From the NCBI GenBank assembly GCA_946407055.1, contig CAMJMP010000012.1, positions 1-12,124 of the forward strand: a DNA stretch of 12,124 nucleotides, read 5' to 3'. The notes beneath the pieces were generated by a model. That model saw nothing but the letters and a program-made list of their open reading frames with translations. It ran no database searches and had not been told where the DNA came from. This document shows, in pieces, positions 5,686 to 11,888 of this stretch. Numbering within the stretch: the first letter of the stretch is position 1; each line of letters begins with the position of its first letter. A program made the position numbers and the translations under genes. The stretch is from an uncultured Mycoplasmatota bacterium. Lineage in GTDB: Bacteria; Bacillota_I; Bacilli_A; RF39; UBA660.

Positions 5686-7176
5686 ATGGCTTTTAATACA
5701 TTAGAGTATTTAAGAGATGGTAATGTAGATTTTGTTTTTCGTTCAATAGCATATGATTATGAACATTTAATTAAAAGTGTAAGAAATGCGAAAAATCGAA
5801 TTGAAATAATAAATGGATTTCTTCCTAAGCTAAAAGAAAAACTACCATCTTTTTGTTTTGCAGTTATATATGATGTTCCTGAATTTGCAGATTTTGTTTA
5901 TAATACTTATTTTGCAAAAGATGCTGAATATGTGGTAGAGTTAAAAGATATTACTCCAGAAATGTTAAATAATCTTTTAAATAATACTCCTTTAGGACTT
6001 AGAGTATTATATGATAATTTTGATACTTTTTTATCTTCTAATTCTGATAATGATTATATTGATATTATTATTAAGTATGCATTTAATAGTAATAATAGAG
6101 AATTAATATATAAATTATCTAGATATAAAGATCTTCATACTCGTTATAGATTTATGGAATACTTAATAAAAAATTATTCAGAACAAATAGATATAATATA
6201 TGATGATATTACTAAATATACTACTTCAGTAACTTATGAACCGTTAGAACAATTGACTTTTTTACCACGATTAATGAAACCAGATGATATTTCTGCATTA
6301 GCAGTATTATTATTAAATAATAATCGTGAGAAAGATTATAAAAAAATAAAAGAATTTATTCTTAAAGAATATAAGTATAATTATTTAGCATCTGAGTTAT
6401 TAGCTGATAAGATAATTATAGATTCTAATAATCATTTATTATTAGATGATCCAAATAAAAAAAAGAAAGAAAAATCATTTAATGAAGATGCTGATGCATT
6501 ATTTAAGACATCAGCAGATTATCGTTATACATTATTCTTAAGACATAAAGCTAAGATAAGTAAAGAACTACTAAATGAATTTGTTCATCGAATTAGATTC
6601 TTTCTTGAAAGTGATAAATCTTGTGATTTAGAACCAATATATCGAAACGGATTAGGTAACTTACTTGAAGAATGGGCAGAAAAATATATGGAAATAAGCA
6701 AGAATAAAGATTGTGGATTTGTTGGTGGTGGAACAACTTGTGATTGTTATAGAATTGGTGACTATGTTATTAAACTAGTAAAAGGTAAATGGTCTTATGA
6801 AGATGTTATATGTCCAAATCTTTATTTAATTGCTAAAAATTTTGAAGAAATATATTTAAGAGATAAGAAAGGTATCGTTTATGGTGGATTAGAAGTTCAA
6901 AAATATCTAAGTAGAAAAGCTACTGATATTGATCCTAAATATTTTAGATACTTTGATTTAGCTTTAAATAGATTGGGTTATAAAAGAACAGATACACTAA
7001 CTGGTGGAGCTTGTGGAGAAAATACAATGTTACTTGATACATATCGTGATGCTGATTGTCCTAATCCAGAAAAAGTACCTGTTTGGTTTAGAAAATGTCC
7101 ATTAGTATTAGTTGATAGAGATAGAATATATTCTAAAAATCAAATATATATAAAAGAATTAAGAAGTAATTATTGA
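5686..7176 (+). CDS. 496-residue protein with kinase-like glycine loop near the C-terminus
   Basis: ATG 5686 has GAGGAG six bases upstream. Residues 1-330 are helical, acidic and rich in Asn, with no family I recognise; a KKKKEK patch near 258-263 marks a linker. At 344-364 the sequence GFVGGGTTCDCYRIGDYVIKL resembles the N-lobe of protein-kinase-like enzymes: a glycine-rich loop (G347-G349) ending in Tyr, then VIK with K363 as the possible ATP-binding lysine. EVQKYL soon after could be the hinge. A classical HRD catalytic loop is missing; GENTMLLD and VLVDRDR near the end might hold catalytic Asn/Asp, but the 150 residues after the loop are short for a kinase C-lobe. It may be a degenerate kinase or an unrelated nucleotide-binding fold. 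No TM segments. About nine of 28 Arg codons are CGT/CGA. It ends in TGA. Confidence 0.75.
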   Translation: MAFNTLEYLRDGNVDFVFRSIAYDYEHLIKSVRNAKNRIEIINGFLPKLKEKLPSFCFAVIYDVPEFADFVYNTYFAKDAEYVVELKDITPEMLNNLLNNTPLGLRVLYDNFDTFLSSNSDNDYIDIIIKYAFNSNNRELIYKLSRYKDLHTRYRFMEYLIKNYSEQIDIIYDDITKYTTSVTYEPLEQLTFLPRLMKPDDISALAVLLLNNNREKDYKKIKEFILKEYKYNYLASELLADKIIIDSNNHLLLDDPNKKKKEKSFNEDADALFKTSADYRYTLFLRHKAKISKELLNEFVHRIRFFLESDKSCDLEPIYRNGLGNLLEEWAEKYMEISKNKDCGFVGGGTTCDCYRIGDYVIKLVKGKWSYEDVICPNLYLIAKNFEEIYLRDKKGIVYGGLEVQKYLSRKATDIDPKYFRYFDLALNRLGYKRTDTLTGGACGENTMLLDTYRDADCPNPEKVPVWFRKCPLVLVDRDRIYSKNQIYIKELRSNY

Positions 7177-7191
7177 TTAATGATGTATAAT

Positions 7192-7219
7192 AAATGTAGA
7201 CAAATGTCTACATTTTTTT
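7192..7219 (+). terminator. Terminator of the 496-residue gene
   Basis: AAATGTAGAC / GTCTACATTT with loop AAAT and a T run to 7219. The T run merges with the TG of the next promoter. Its place just after the TGA stop supports TGA being a true stop here. Confidence 0.9.
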
Positions 7220-7227
7220 GTTAAAAT
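7219..7227 (+). promoter_or_regulatory. Extended -10 promoter of the 7250 gene
   Basis: TGT-TAAAAT, starting on the last T of the preceding terminator. The ATG lies 22 bases downstream. Confidence 0.6.
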
Positions 7228-7249
7228 ATAAGTAAAGGAGACTATTATT

Positions 7250-7867
7250 ATGACAAATGAAAGCGATACAGAAGAACTTGTTAATAAAACAACGGAAACA
7301 GTAGTTAATACTTTAAATGATGTTTTTAAAAGTAAAACATTTAAATGTAGTATTTATCTGTTGAAATATATAAATGATAAAGATGAAGAATATTTTAATA
7401 GATTTATTAAAATGTTTAGAAAGTTTACACCACAAGAGAAAATGCAAGTTATGTCTAATGTAAGAGCTAATTTAATAGAACAAGGCAGATTAAAAAAACA
7501 ACAAGATAGTAGTAAGATGATAGAAGAAACAGATAAAACTCTTATTAGAGAAATGGGAATACCTTATGATGTGTTTGAACAATTAGATTTTGATGAACAA
7601 CAAAAATTAATACAACAACATAGACAAGAGAAGAGAAGACAATCTAAATGTGATTCAGAAAGTGTAATGATTGGTAGTGGAGAAGATGCTATTTTTGTAA
7701 AAATGAAACGTGGTCAAAAATATATGCTTTCTGATGGAACAATTGTAAGAGCAGGAGATACACCAGAAAAAGCAAAAGCAAGATTAGAAGATAGATTAGA
7801 TAATGTAGTATATAGTAAACCTGTTGCTCTTGTAAGAAGACTAGTTAGAAAAATAAAAAACAGGTAA
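7250..7867 (+). CDS. Hypothetical charged cytoplasmic protein
   Basis: The product has 205 residues, with AAAGGAG nine bases before the ATG. No signal peptide or TM segment is seen. Residues 5-60 are amphipathic helix (VNKTTETVVNTLNDVF), 75-140 are strongly charged and Gln-rich (EQQKLIQQHRQEKRRQ), and 145-175 look like a small beta unit (FVKMKRGQKYMLSDGTIVRAG). The tail is very basic (LVRRLVRKIKNR), which could bind nucleic acid or membrane surface. I do not recognise the family. No clear terminator follows, so it may be partly co-transcribed with the surface-protein gene 104 bases downstream. Confidence 0.75.
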   Translation: MTNESDTEELVNKTTETVVNTLNDVFKSKTFKCSIYLLKYINDKDEEYFNRFIKMFRKFTPQEKMQVMSNVRANLIEQGRLKKQQDSSKMIEETDKTLIREMGIPYDVFEQLDFDEQQKLIQQHRQEKRRQSKCDSESVMIGSGEDAIFVKMKRGQKYMLSDGTIVRAGDTPEKAKARLEDRLDNVVYSKPVALVRRLVRKIKNR

Positions 7868-7940
7868 CTGGTAGTTGAATATATTAGTTTACATTTTATC
7901 ATTTGAATTCAATGTTAAATGGCAATTTTTAGAAGAATAA

Positions 7941-7949
7941 TGTTAAAAT
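7941..7949 (+). promoter_or_regulatory. Extended -10 promoter of the Big2-like surface gene
   Basis: TGT-TAAAAT, 22 bases before ATG 7972. The 7868-7940 stretch ahead of it holds a TTGAATTCAA palindrome (7903-7912) of unknown meaning and no clear terminator. Confidence 0.55.
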
Positions 7950-7971
7950 TAAAGTAGGAAGTGATAGAAAT

Positions 7972-8970
7972 ATGAAAAAGAATCTACTTACATCTTTAAT
8001 CATATTAGCCATTGTTTTTGGTATAGGAACTTTTATAGCAATTAAAAATTCTAATACTAGTAATTCATTATCAAATTCGAATAATAATACAATAAATAAT
8101 CAAAACGATAAAGAATTAATTGATCACAATGAATTAGAAAATAATGAAGAGCAAGTTTCTCAAGACGAAAAAATAATAACTGATGAACAGGAAGCAGAAA
8201 ACAGTTCAAGAGATAAAGAGGAAGATATTCAACCAAAAGAAACAACAACTACTAATAACAAAGAACAAGGAACAACAAGTTCAAAGCCTGTAATAGAAGA
8301 TAAAAGTGTTAAATCTTTAAGTTTTAGTAATAGTTATATAACTAAAGAACTATATGGAAATTTGAGTTATAATGGAGGCAGTTATGGAACATATTCTTCA
8401 ACATCATACGTAACCATGTCTTTAGATGAAGTTGAAAAAATGAATCCATTAATTATTAATCCAAGTAATGCAGAATATAACGAAATTACTTATACATCTT
8501 CTAATAAAAATATAGCTGATTTTGTGGGTAATGAATTAAGAATATATGCTTATGGTGAAATAACAATTAATGCAATAGCAGATGATGGTGTTAATGGATC
8601 ATACCATGTAAAATTTATTCGTGGTATGAATGTTAATATTACCGCAATGAGGAAACCAGATTATACATCTACAAAAACACCATTCCCATATTATATAGGT
8701 TTTCAATTTAATGTTTCATCTATGTCATGTGATAAGTCACAACAATTTGAATTAGATTTAACTCTATACAGAGATAATCAAAAAATAGATAATGTTAAGA
8801 TTTCAAACGATTACAAATCTAATCGGTATGTAATATATACTCTTGAAGATATAGCAGGAAATTATTATGCTCAATATACAATAACAGATAAATGTAACAA
8901 TAATACTAAAACTGGTAAATCAAAAACTGTATATATTTCAACTGATGGAGACCAAACATATGTGGCTTAA
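7972..8970 (+). CDS. Membrane-anchored surface protein with Ig-like (Big2-like) domain
   Basis: The product has 332 residues. Residues 1-25 are a lysine-led hydrophobic segment (LLTSLIILAIVFGIGTFIA) without a lipobox and without a clear cleavage site, probably an uncleaved signal anchor. Residues 27-110 are a low-complexity Asn/Glu/Thr linker of the kind that spans a cell wall. About 145-216 resembles a bacterial Ig-like Big2 repeat: EITYTSSNKNIADFVGNELR then YGEITINAIADDG follows the usual 'contrast of states, then introduced everywhere' pattern. A further beta-rich domain (217-332) contains two cysteines that could form a disulfide. The likely role is extracytoplasmic binding or adhesion; the ligand is unknown. 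SD-like AGGAAGTGAT precedes the ATG. Its terminator is immediately followed by the vanZ-like gene's promoter. Confidence 0.75.
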   Translation: MKKNLLTSLIILAIVFGIGTFIAIKNSNTSNSLSNSNNNTINNQNDKELIDHNELENNEEQVSQDEKIITDEQEAENSSRDKEEDIQPKETTTTNNKEQGTTSSKPVIEDKSVKSLSFSNSYITKELYGNLSYNGGSYGTYSSTSYVTMSLDEVEKMNPLIINPSNAEYNEITYTSSNKNIADFVGNELRIYAYGEITINAIADDGVNGSYHVKFIRGMNVNITAMRKPDYTSTKTPFPYYIGFQFNVSSMSCDKSQQFELDLTLYRDNQKIDNVKISNDYKSNRYVIYTLEDIAGNYYAQYTITDKCNNNTKTGKSKTVYISTDGDQTYVA

Positions 8971-8996
8971 GAGATAGAATTTTCTATCTCTTTTTT
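8969..8996 (+). terminator. Terminator of the Big2-like gene
   Basis: AAGAGATAGA / TCTATCTCTT with loop ATTT and a T run, starting in the stop codon and ending two bases before the next promoter. Confidence 0.9.
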
Positions 8997-8997
8997 A

Positions 8998-9006
8998 TGT
9001 TATAAT
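8998..9006 (+). promoter_or_regulatory. Extended -10 promoter of the VanZ-like gene
   Basis: TGT-TATAAT directly behind the previous T run. The expected start near 9013 puts the SD GGGTG (9013-9017) at the very 5' end of the mRNA. Confidence 0.65.
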
Positions 9007-9024
9007 TTGATTGGGTGTTATTAT

Positions 9025-9732
9025 ATGAAAAAAATAACAAAATATTTAGTAATAATAACTAATATATTTATATTATATTACTTGTTAATAGCTAATAATT
9101 GGTTAGTATATAATATGACTTATACAAAGACTTTATTATTTGTGTTTTCTATATGTATATTTATCTATATAAATGGAATAGTTGTAAATGACGGAAGAGA
9201 ATATAAAAGAAATATATTATGTTATATATTGTTTTTCTATATTTTATTATTTGCTTTTACATTTATAATAGGTAGGCCCATGTTTTATTTTAGTAAGAAA
9301 TATCATTTGTTTATGCAATTAAAACCATTCTATACAATAACTGAACAATTAAAGAATGGTTCTACTATATCAATATTAAAAAATATTATTGGTAATATAA
9401 TTGCATTAATTCCATCATCATTTTTATTAATGCTATATAGTAAGAAAAACGAGAATATATTTAGACAATCATTAATAATAATACCTACTATATTATTTAT
9501 AGAATTATTCCAAGATTATTCACATACAGGTGCATTTGATATAGATGATATAATATTAAACTATTTTGGTGTTTTAATATTTACTTTTTTAATAACTAGA
9601 TTTCATATAATTGATAAAATAAGACATTTATTTAATACAGATTTTAATATTAAAACAAAAATAAAAAATATATTATTTTATATTAGTTTAGTAGTATTAA
9701 TTATAATTGATGTATTTGTTATTATGAAATAA
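9025..9732 (+). CDS. VanZ-family membrane protein
   Basis: The product has 235 residues from ATG 9025. A TTG at 9007 lies in frame but overlaps the promoter, while GGGTG sits seven bases before 9025. About five to six hydrophobic segments are seen (near 7-23, 33-52, 64-82, 120-138, 149-163, 178-191 and 216-233). The VanZ signature is clear: NIIGNIIALIPSSFLL (120-135), then IELFQDYSHTGAFDIDDIILN (159-179) with E160, Q163, D174/D175 and N179. VanZ gives low-level teicoplanin resistance in some enterococci, but most homologues have unknown envelope roles, and no van cluster is present. It stands alone between terminators among other envelope genes. The family call is good; resistance should not be inferred. 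Confidence 0.85.
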   Translation: MKKITKYLVIITNIFILYYLLIANNWLVYNMTYTKTLLFVFSICIFIYINGIVVNDGREYKRNILCYILFFYILLFAFTFIIGRPMFYFSKKYHLFMQLKPFYTITEQLKNGSTISILKNIIGNIIALIPSSFLLMLYSKKNENIFRQSLIIIPTILFIELFQDYSHTGAFDIDDIILNYFGVLIFTFLITRFHIIDKIRHLFNTDFNIKTKIKNILFYISLVVLIIIDVFVIMK

Positions 9733-9749
9733 CATATTAATGGTACAAA

Positions 9750-9773
9750 AAAAGACACATAAGTGTCTTTTCT
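9750..9773 (+). terminator. Terminator of the VanZ-like gene
   Basis: AAAAGACAC / GTGTCTTTT with loop ATAA, preceded by an A run. It resembles the terminator at 1972, which has the same GACAC/GTGTC stem. Confidence 0.85.
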
Positions 9774-9796
9774 GTTCTTTTAGGTAAGATAGAATA

Positions 9797-9805
9797 TGCT
9801 ATAAT
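9797..9805 (+). promoter_or_regulatory. Extended -10 promoter of the 9831 gene
   Basis: TGC-TATAAT, 25 bases before ATG 9831, with AAAGGAA as SD. Confidence 0.65.
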
Positions 9806-9830
9806 TATAATATAGAAAGGAACGTAGAAA

Positions 9831-10598
9831 ATGGAAAAGGAAAATAGTAAAAACATAATCATATGGATTTTAGCAATTGCTTTAGTAGTTGCTATAGGTA
9901 TCATTATTTGGATGGGATTAAGCAAGAAGGATAAGAATGAGCAAGTTGATGTTGATGAAGCTAAGATTGAAGATGTAATAAAGAAGTTTATGTATTTTGA
10001 AGGCCGTGGCAAAGATATTAATGTTAGTGATTTAACTAATGAAGATTTAATACTATTTGTTGCTAGAAATACAGAAGGTTTTTATGGAACAGGTGTTTCA
10101 TTAGCAGATGCTCAAAAAATGACTGAAAAGTACTTAGGACGTAAAGTAGAGAAGGGTCAAACAATTTGTCCTGAAGACAAACTTCCATACTTTATTTATG
10201 ATGAAAAAACTGATAAATTCATATATAACGAAGATCATCCGGGACATGGTGGTGGATTTGGTTTAGAGACAAAGAATAAAATTAGAGATATAAAAGTTAA
10301 AGATGATGAAATAACAGTCACTGTTGATAAAATCTTCTCAACATTCATTCCGGATACTGGTTATAATGTATTATATTATTATGATTATGAATCAATGATT
10401 AAAAATGATGAAGACATGATAGCTTATGTAGATGCTACTGATGAAGATATTGAAGAAATCTTTGGTGGCGATGAAGTATTAAAGAACCATAATAATAATC
10501 CTGATAAGATTGATTATGATAAAGCATCTAAGTATGAATATAAATTTAAAATCGTTGATGATAATTATGTTTTAGTTTCTTATAAACATGTTAAATAA
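9831..10598 (+). CDS. Hypothetical single-pass membrane-anchored extracytoplasmic protein
   Basis: The product has 255 residues. A short polar N-terminus is followed by one strong TM segment (about 8-30, IIIWILAIALVVAIGIIIWMG) and a lysine-rich stop; the remaining 220 residues are acidic and probably lie outside the membrane. Notable stretches are a single Cys in TICPEDKLPYF, the glycine/histidine patch HPGHGGGFG (about 137-145), which could bind metal, and the alternating EITVTVDKIFSTF strand. An acidic DATDEDIEEIFGGDE segment follows near 199-213. I do not recognise the family. The ATG has AAAGGAA eight bases upstream, and the unit is closed by a strong terminator. The run of envelope genes (7972, 9025, 9831, 10693) suggests a surface-related neighbourhood, but they are not one operon. 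Confidence 0.75.
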   Translation: MEKENSKNIIIWILAIALVVAIGIIIWMGLSKKDKNEQVDVDEAKIEDVIKKFMYFEGRGKDINVSDLTNEDLILFVARNTEGFYGTGVSLADAQKMTEKYLGRKVEKGQTICPEDKLPYFIYDEKTDKFIYNEDHPGHGGGFGLETKNKIRDIKVKDDEITVTVDKIFSTFIPDTGYNVLYYYDYESMIKNDEDMIAYVDATDEDIEEIFGGDEVLKNHNNNPDKIDYDKASKYEYKFKIVDDNYVLVSYKHVK

Positions 10599-10628
10599 AA
10601 AAGATATCTGTGAAGATATCTTTTTTTT
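10597..10628 (+). terminator. Terminator of the 9831 gene
   Basis: AAAAAAGATATC / GATATCTTTTTT with loop TGTGAA and eight Ts (10621-10628). Its last Ts are the beginning of the first TTTTTGTCGA repeat. Confidence 0.9.
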
Positions 10629-10653
10629 GTCGATTTTTGTCGATTTTTGTCGA
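10624..10653. repeat. Three tandem 10-bp repeats TTTTTGTCGA
   Basis: Three exact copies (10624-10633, 10634-10643, 10644-10653), spaced exactly one helical turn, lie just upstream of the 10693 promoter. The last copy runs into the palindrome GTCGAAAACTTTTCGAC. Repeats on one DNA face suggest a protein-binding array, but replication slippage is possible. Confidence 0.9.
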
Positions 10654-10665
10654 AAACTTTTCGAC
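10649..10665. promoter_or_regulatory. Candidate operator palindrome
   Basis: GTCGAAAA-C-TTTTCGAC is a perfect 8-bp dyad with a one-base centre. It lies within the -35/spacer region of the 10693 promoter and overlaps TTGTCG, the best -35 candidate (10647-10652, 18-bp spacer). It does not match the Bacillus LexA box. Binding protein unknown. Confidence 0.45.
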
Positions 10666-10667
10666 CA

Positions 10668-10676
10668 TGGTATAAT
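10668..10676 (+). promoter_or_regulatory. Extended -10 promoter of the two-TM gene
   Basis: TGG-TATAAT with the start codon 16 bases later. The SD GGTGA (10683-10687) falls at the expected mRNA 5' end, as in the 2306 gene. Confidence 0.65.
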
Positions 10677-10692
10677 TTATATGGTGATAGTA

Positions 10693-11301
10693 ATGGAAGA
10701 ATTTAAAAATAGAATGAATGAAAAAATTAAAGAATACTCTAATGATAAATATCTATCTGGTTATATTAATAATGAATTTACTACTAATGATAGTGATGCA
10801 GATATATATTTAAAAGTGGAAAATAAAGATGAAATAATAGATAAAAGAACTATTAGGAATCAAATAGAATTAAAAGATGATGTATATACATATTTAGAAA
10901 AGAAATCTTCTATGTTAGATAATGATATACCTATTAATTTACATATAATAGGTTATGAATTTAGTTCAAAAGAACAAGGTATAATAAAACATTTAATAAA
11001 AGAACATTATTCAATAGAATTATATAAAATACAAAAAGAATATAAGAAGACAAGAAATAAAGCAATTAATTTAATAGTTATTGGCTTAGTATGTTTATTA
11101 ATATATTTATATTTAGTATTAATAGCTGAATCAACTGTTATGTCTGAGATATTTGTATTCTTATTCTCATTCTCTTTATGGGAAGCATTTCATTCAATTA
11201 TATATATAATAAGTGAGATTAAGAATAAGAGAGAGTCAATAACACAGAACTTGTTAACTAATGTAGACTTTGTTGATAAAGGGGAAGATAAAAAAGAGTA
11301 A
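10693..11301 (+). CDS. Hypothetical protein with two C-terminal TM helices
   Basis: The product has 202 residues from ATG 10693 (GGTGA five bases upstream). The open frame extends back to 10588 and has another ATG at 10681, but these lie in the terminator, repeats, promoter or SD and are rejected. Residues 1-110 are charged and polar (NEFTTNDSDADIYLKVENKDE) and form a cytoplasmic domain with a helical end (EQGIIKHLIKEHYSIELYKIQKEY). Two TM helices follow (about 123-145, LIVIGLVCLLIYLYLVLI; and 152-173, EIFVFLFSFSLWEAFHSII), joined by a very short loop, so both ends are probably cytoplasmic. I do not recognise the family. It is preceded by the TTTTTGTCGA array and ends in a terminator shared with the convergent 11324 gene. 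Confidence 0.75.
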   Translation: MEEFKNRMNEKIKEYSNDKYLSGYINNEFTTNDSDADIYLKVENKDEIIDKRTIRNQIELKDDVYTYLEKKSSMLDNDIPINLHIIGYEFSSKEQGIIKHLIKEHYSIELYKIQKEYKKTRNKAINLIVIGLVCLLIYLYLVLIAESTVMSEIFVFLFSFSLWEAFHSIIYIISEIKNKRESITQNLLTNVDFVDKGEDKKE

Positions 11302-11320
11302 TCATTGATTACTCTTTTTA
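11291..11320. terminator. Bidirectional terminator between convergent genes
   Basis: A 13-bp perfect stem AAAAAGAGTAATC / GATTACTCTTTTT with loop ATT, T-rich on both strands. It serves the 10693 gene and the minus-strand 11713-11324 gene. The stop codon of the former lies in the stem. Confidence 0.9.
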
Positions 11321-11323
11321 TTA

Positions 11324-11713
11324 TTAAAAACCTAAACCATTCTTTTTTTGTTGTTCTAATAAATCTGCTAATTCTTCTCCTTTAGCAAAGTACTTCTTTA
11401 GATTCTCTATCATAGCATTATACTCATCATTTGGGAAAGTATGATATTTATCATAGATTTGTTCTGGTGTTGCACCATTTGTGTATTGTTCAATCATATT
11501 CAAAGCACCTAACATAAATAATAGTCTTTTAGAATGAGTCACTTCATTTTCCCAAACAATAGTGGTTCTCCAAGAAGTTCCCATTCCTTCTTTTAGGTAT
11601 GGTGCTGCTTCTTCACCAAGTCTTTTAGATCTTTCTTTTTCTTTTTGTTTTTTTACTCTATCATATTCGTCATCATCTACCATTAGATAATCGTCATCAT
11701 CAATAATACCCAT
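11324..11713 (-). CDS. Hypothetical small acidic-headed protein
   Basis: The product has 129 residues, and the ATG has GGAGG seven bases upstream. It opens with a very acidic stretch (IDDDDYLMVDDDEYD, residues 4-18) and a basic helix (RVKKQKEKERSKRL). The middle contains GTSWRTTIVWENEVTHSKRLLFML and the C-terminus is helical and charged. No TM segment, no known motif, probably cytoplasmic. I do not recognise the family. The acidic/basic head could mediate protein contacts. It is transcribed alone from a TGA-TAAAAT promoter, divergent from the 11889 gene. Confidence 0.7.
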   Translation of the reverse strand: MGIIDDDDYLMVDDDEYDRVKKQKEKERSKRLGEEAAPYLKEGMGTSWRTTIVWENEVTHSKRLLFMLGALNMIEQYTNGATPEQIYDKYHTFPNDEYNAMIENLKKYFAKGEELADLLEQQKKNGLGF

Positions 11714-11741
11714 ATTTAAACCTCCATATACTTATATGAAT

Positions 11742-11750
11742 ATTTTATCA
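11742..11750 (-). promoter_or_regulatory. Extended -10 promoter of the 11324-11713 gene
   Basis: Minus-strand TGA-TAAAAT, 28 bases before the start codon, with no -35 recognised. Confidence 0.6.
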
Positions 11751-11775
11751 TAATTATTAATTACTAGTATATTTA

Positions 11776-11791
11776 TTACATAGTGATGTAA
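11776..11791. promoter_or_regulatory. Palindrome in the divergent intergenic region
   Basis: TTACATAGTGATGTAA is a perfect 6-bp dyad with a 4-base centre, lying upstream of the minus-strand promoter and about 60 bases upstream of the divergent 11889 promoter. The TACA...TGTA halves resemble those bound by several repressor families (BlaI/MecI or CopY use such halves with other spacings). It may be an operator or chance. Confidence 0.25.
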
Positions 11792-11851
11792 AAAAGTTAT
11801 TCATAGAATGTCTTTTTTCTTATAGGAAAATTTTTCTAATAAAGCTTACTA

Positions 11852-11860
11852 TGATATAAT
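11852..11860 (+). promoter_or_regulatory. Extended -10 promoter of the 11889 gene
   Basis: TGA-TATAAT, 28 bases before ATG 11889. The A/T-rich near-dyad just upstream (about 11823-11840, TAGGAAAATTTTTCTA) could be an UP-like element. Confidence 0.6.
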
Positions 11861-11888
11861 CAATTTACATTGCTTAGGGGGTTATTAT

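Noticed and set aside
7174..7240. TGA at the end of the 5686 gene read as Trp (mycoplasma code)
   Set aside because: Read-through would run across a perfect intrinsic terminator, the long genes use TGG for Trp, and no internal TGA occurs in them.
7875..7940. 21-codon TTG-started frame between the 7250 and 7972 genes
   Set aside because: No SD, no promoter of its own, and no recognisable peptide character.
9007..9024. TTG start six codons upstream of the VanZ-like ATG
   Set aside because: It overlaps the end of the -10 region and would precede the mRNA start; GGGTG is spaced for ATG 9025.
9025..9732. Glycopeptide-resistance gene vanZ
   Set aside because: Only the family signature is present; there are no vanHAX-like neighbours, so a resistance role is unsupported.
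10624..10653. CRISPR-like array
   Set aside because: The repeat unit is 10 bp with no spacers.
10588..10692. N-terminal extension of the 10693 gene, in frame from ATG 10588
   Set aside because: It would be translated through the terminator hairpin, the TTTTTGTCGA repeats and the promoter. SD GGTGA and promoter position point to ATG 10693.
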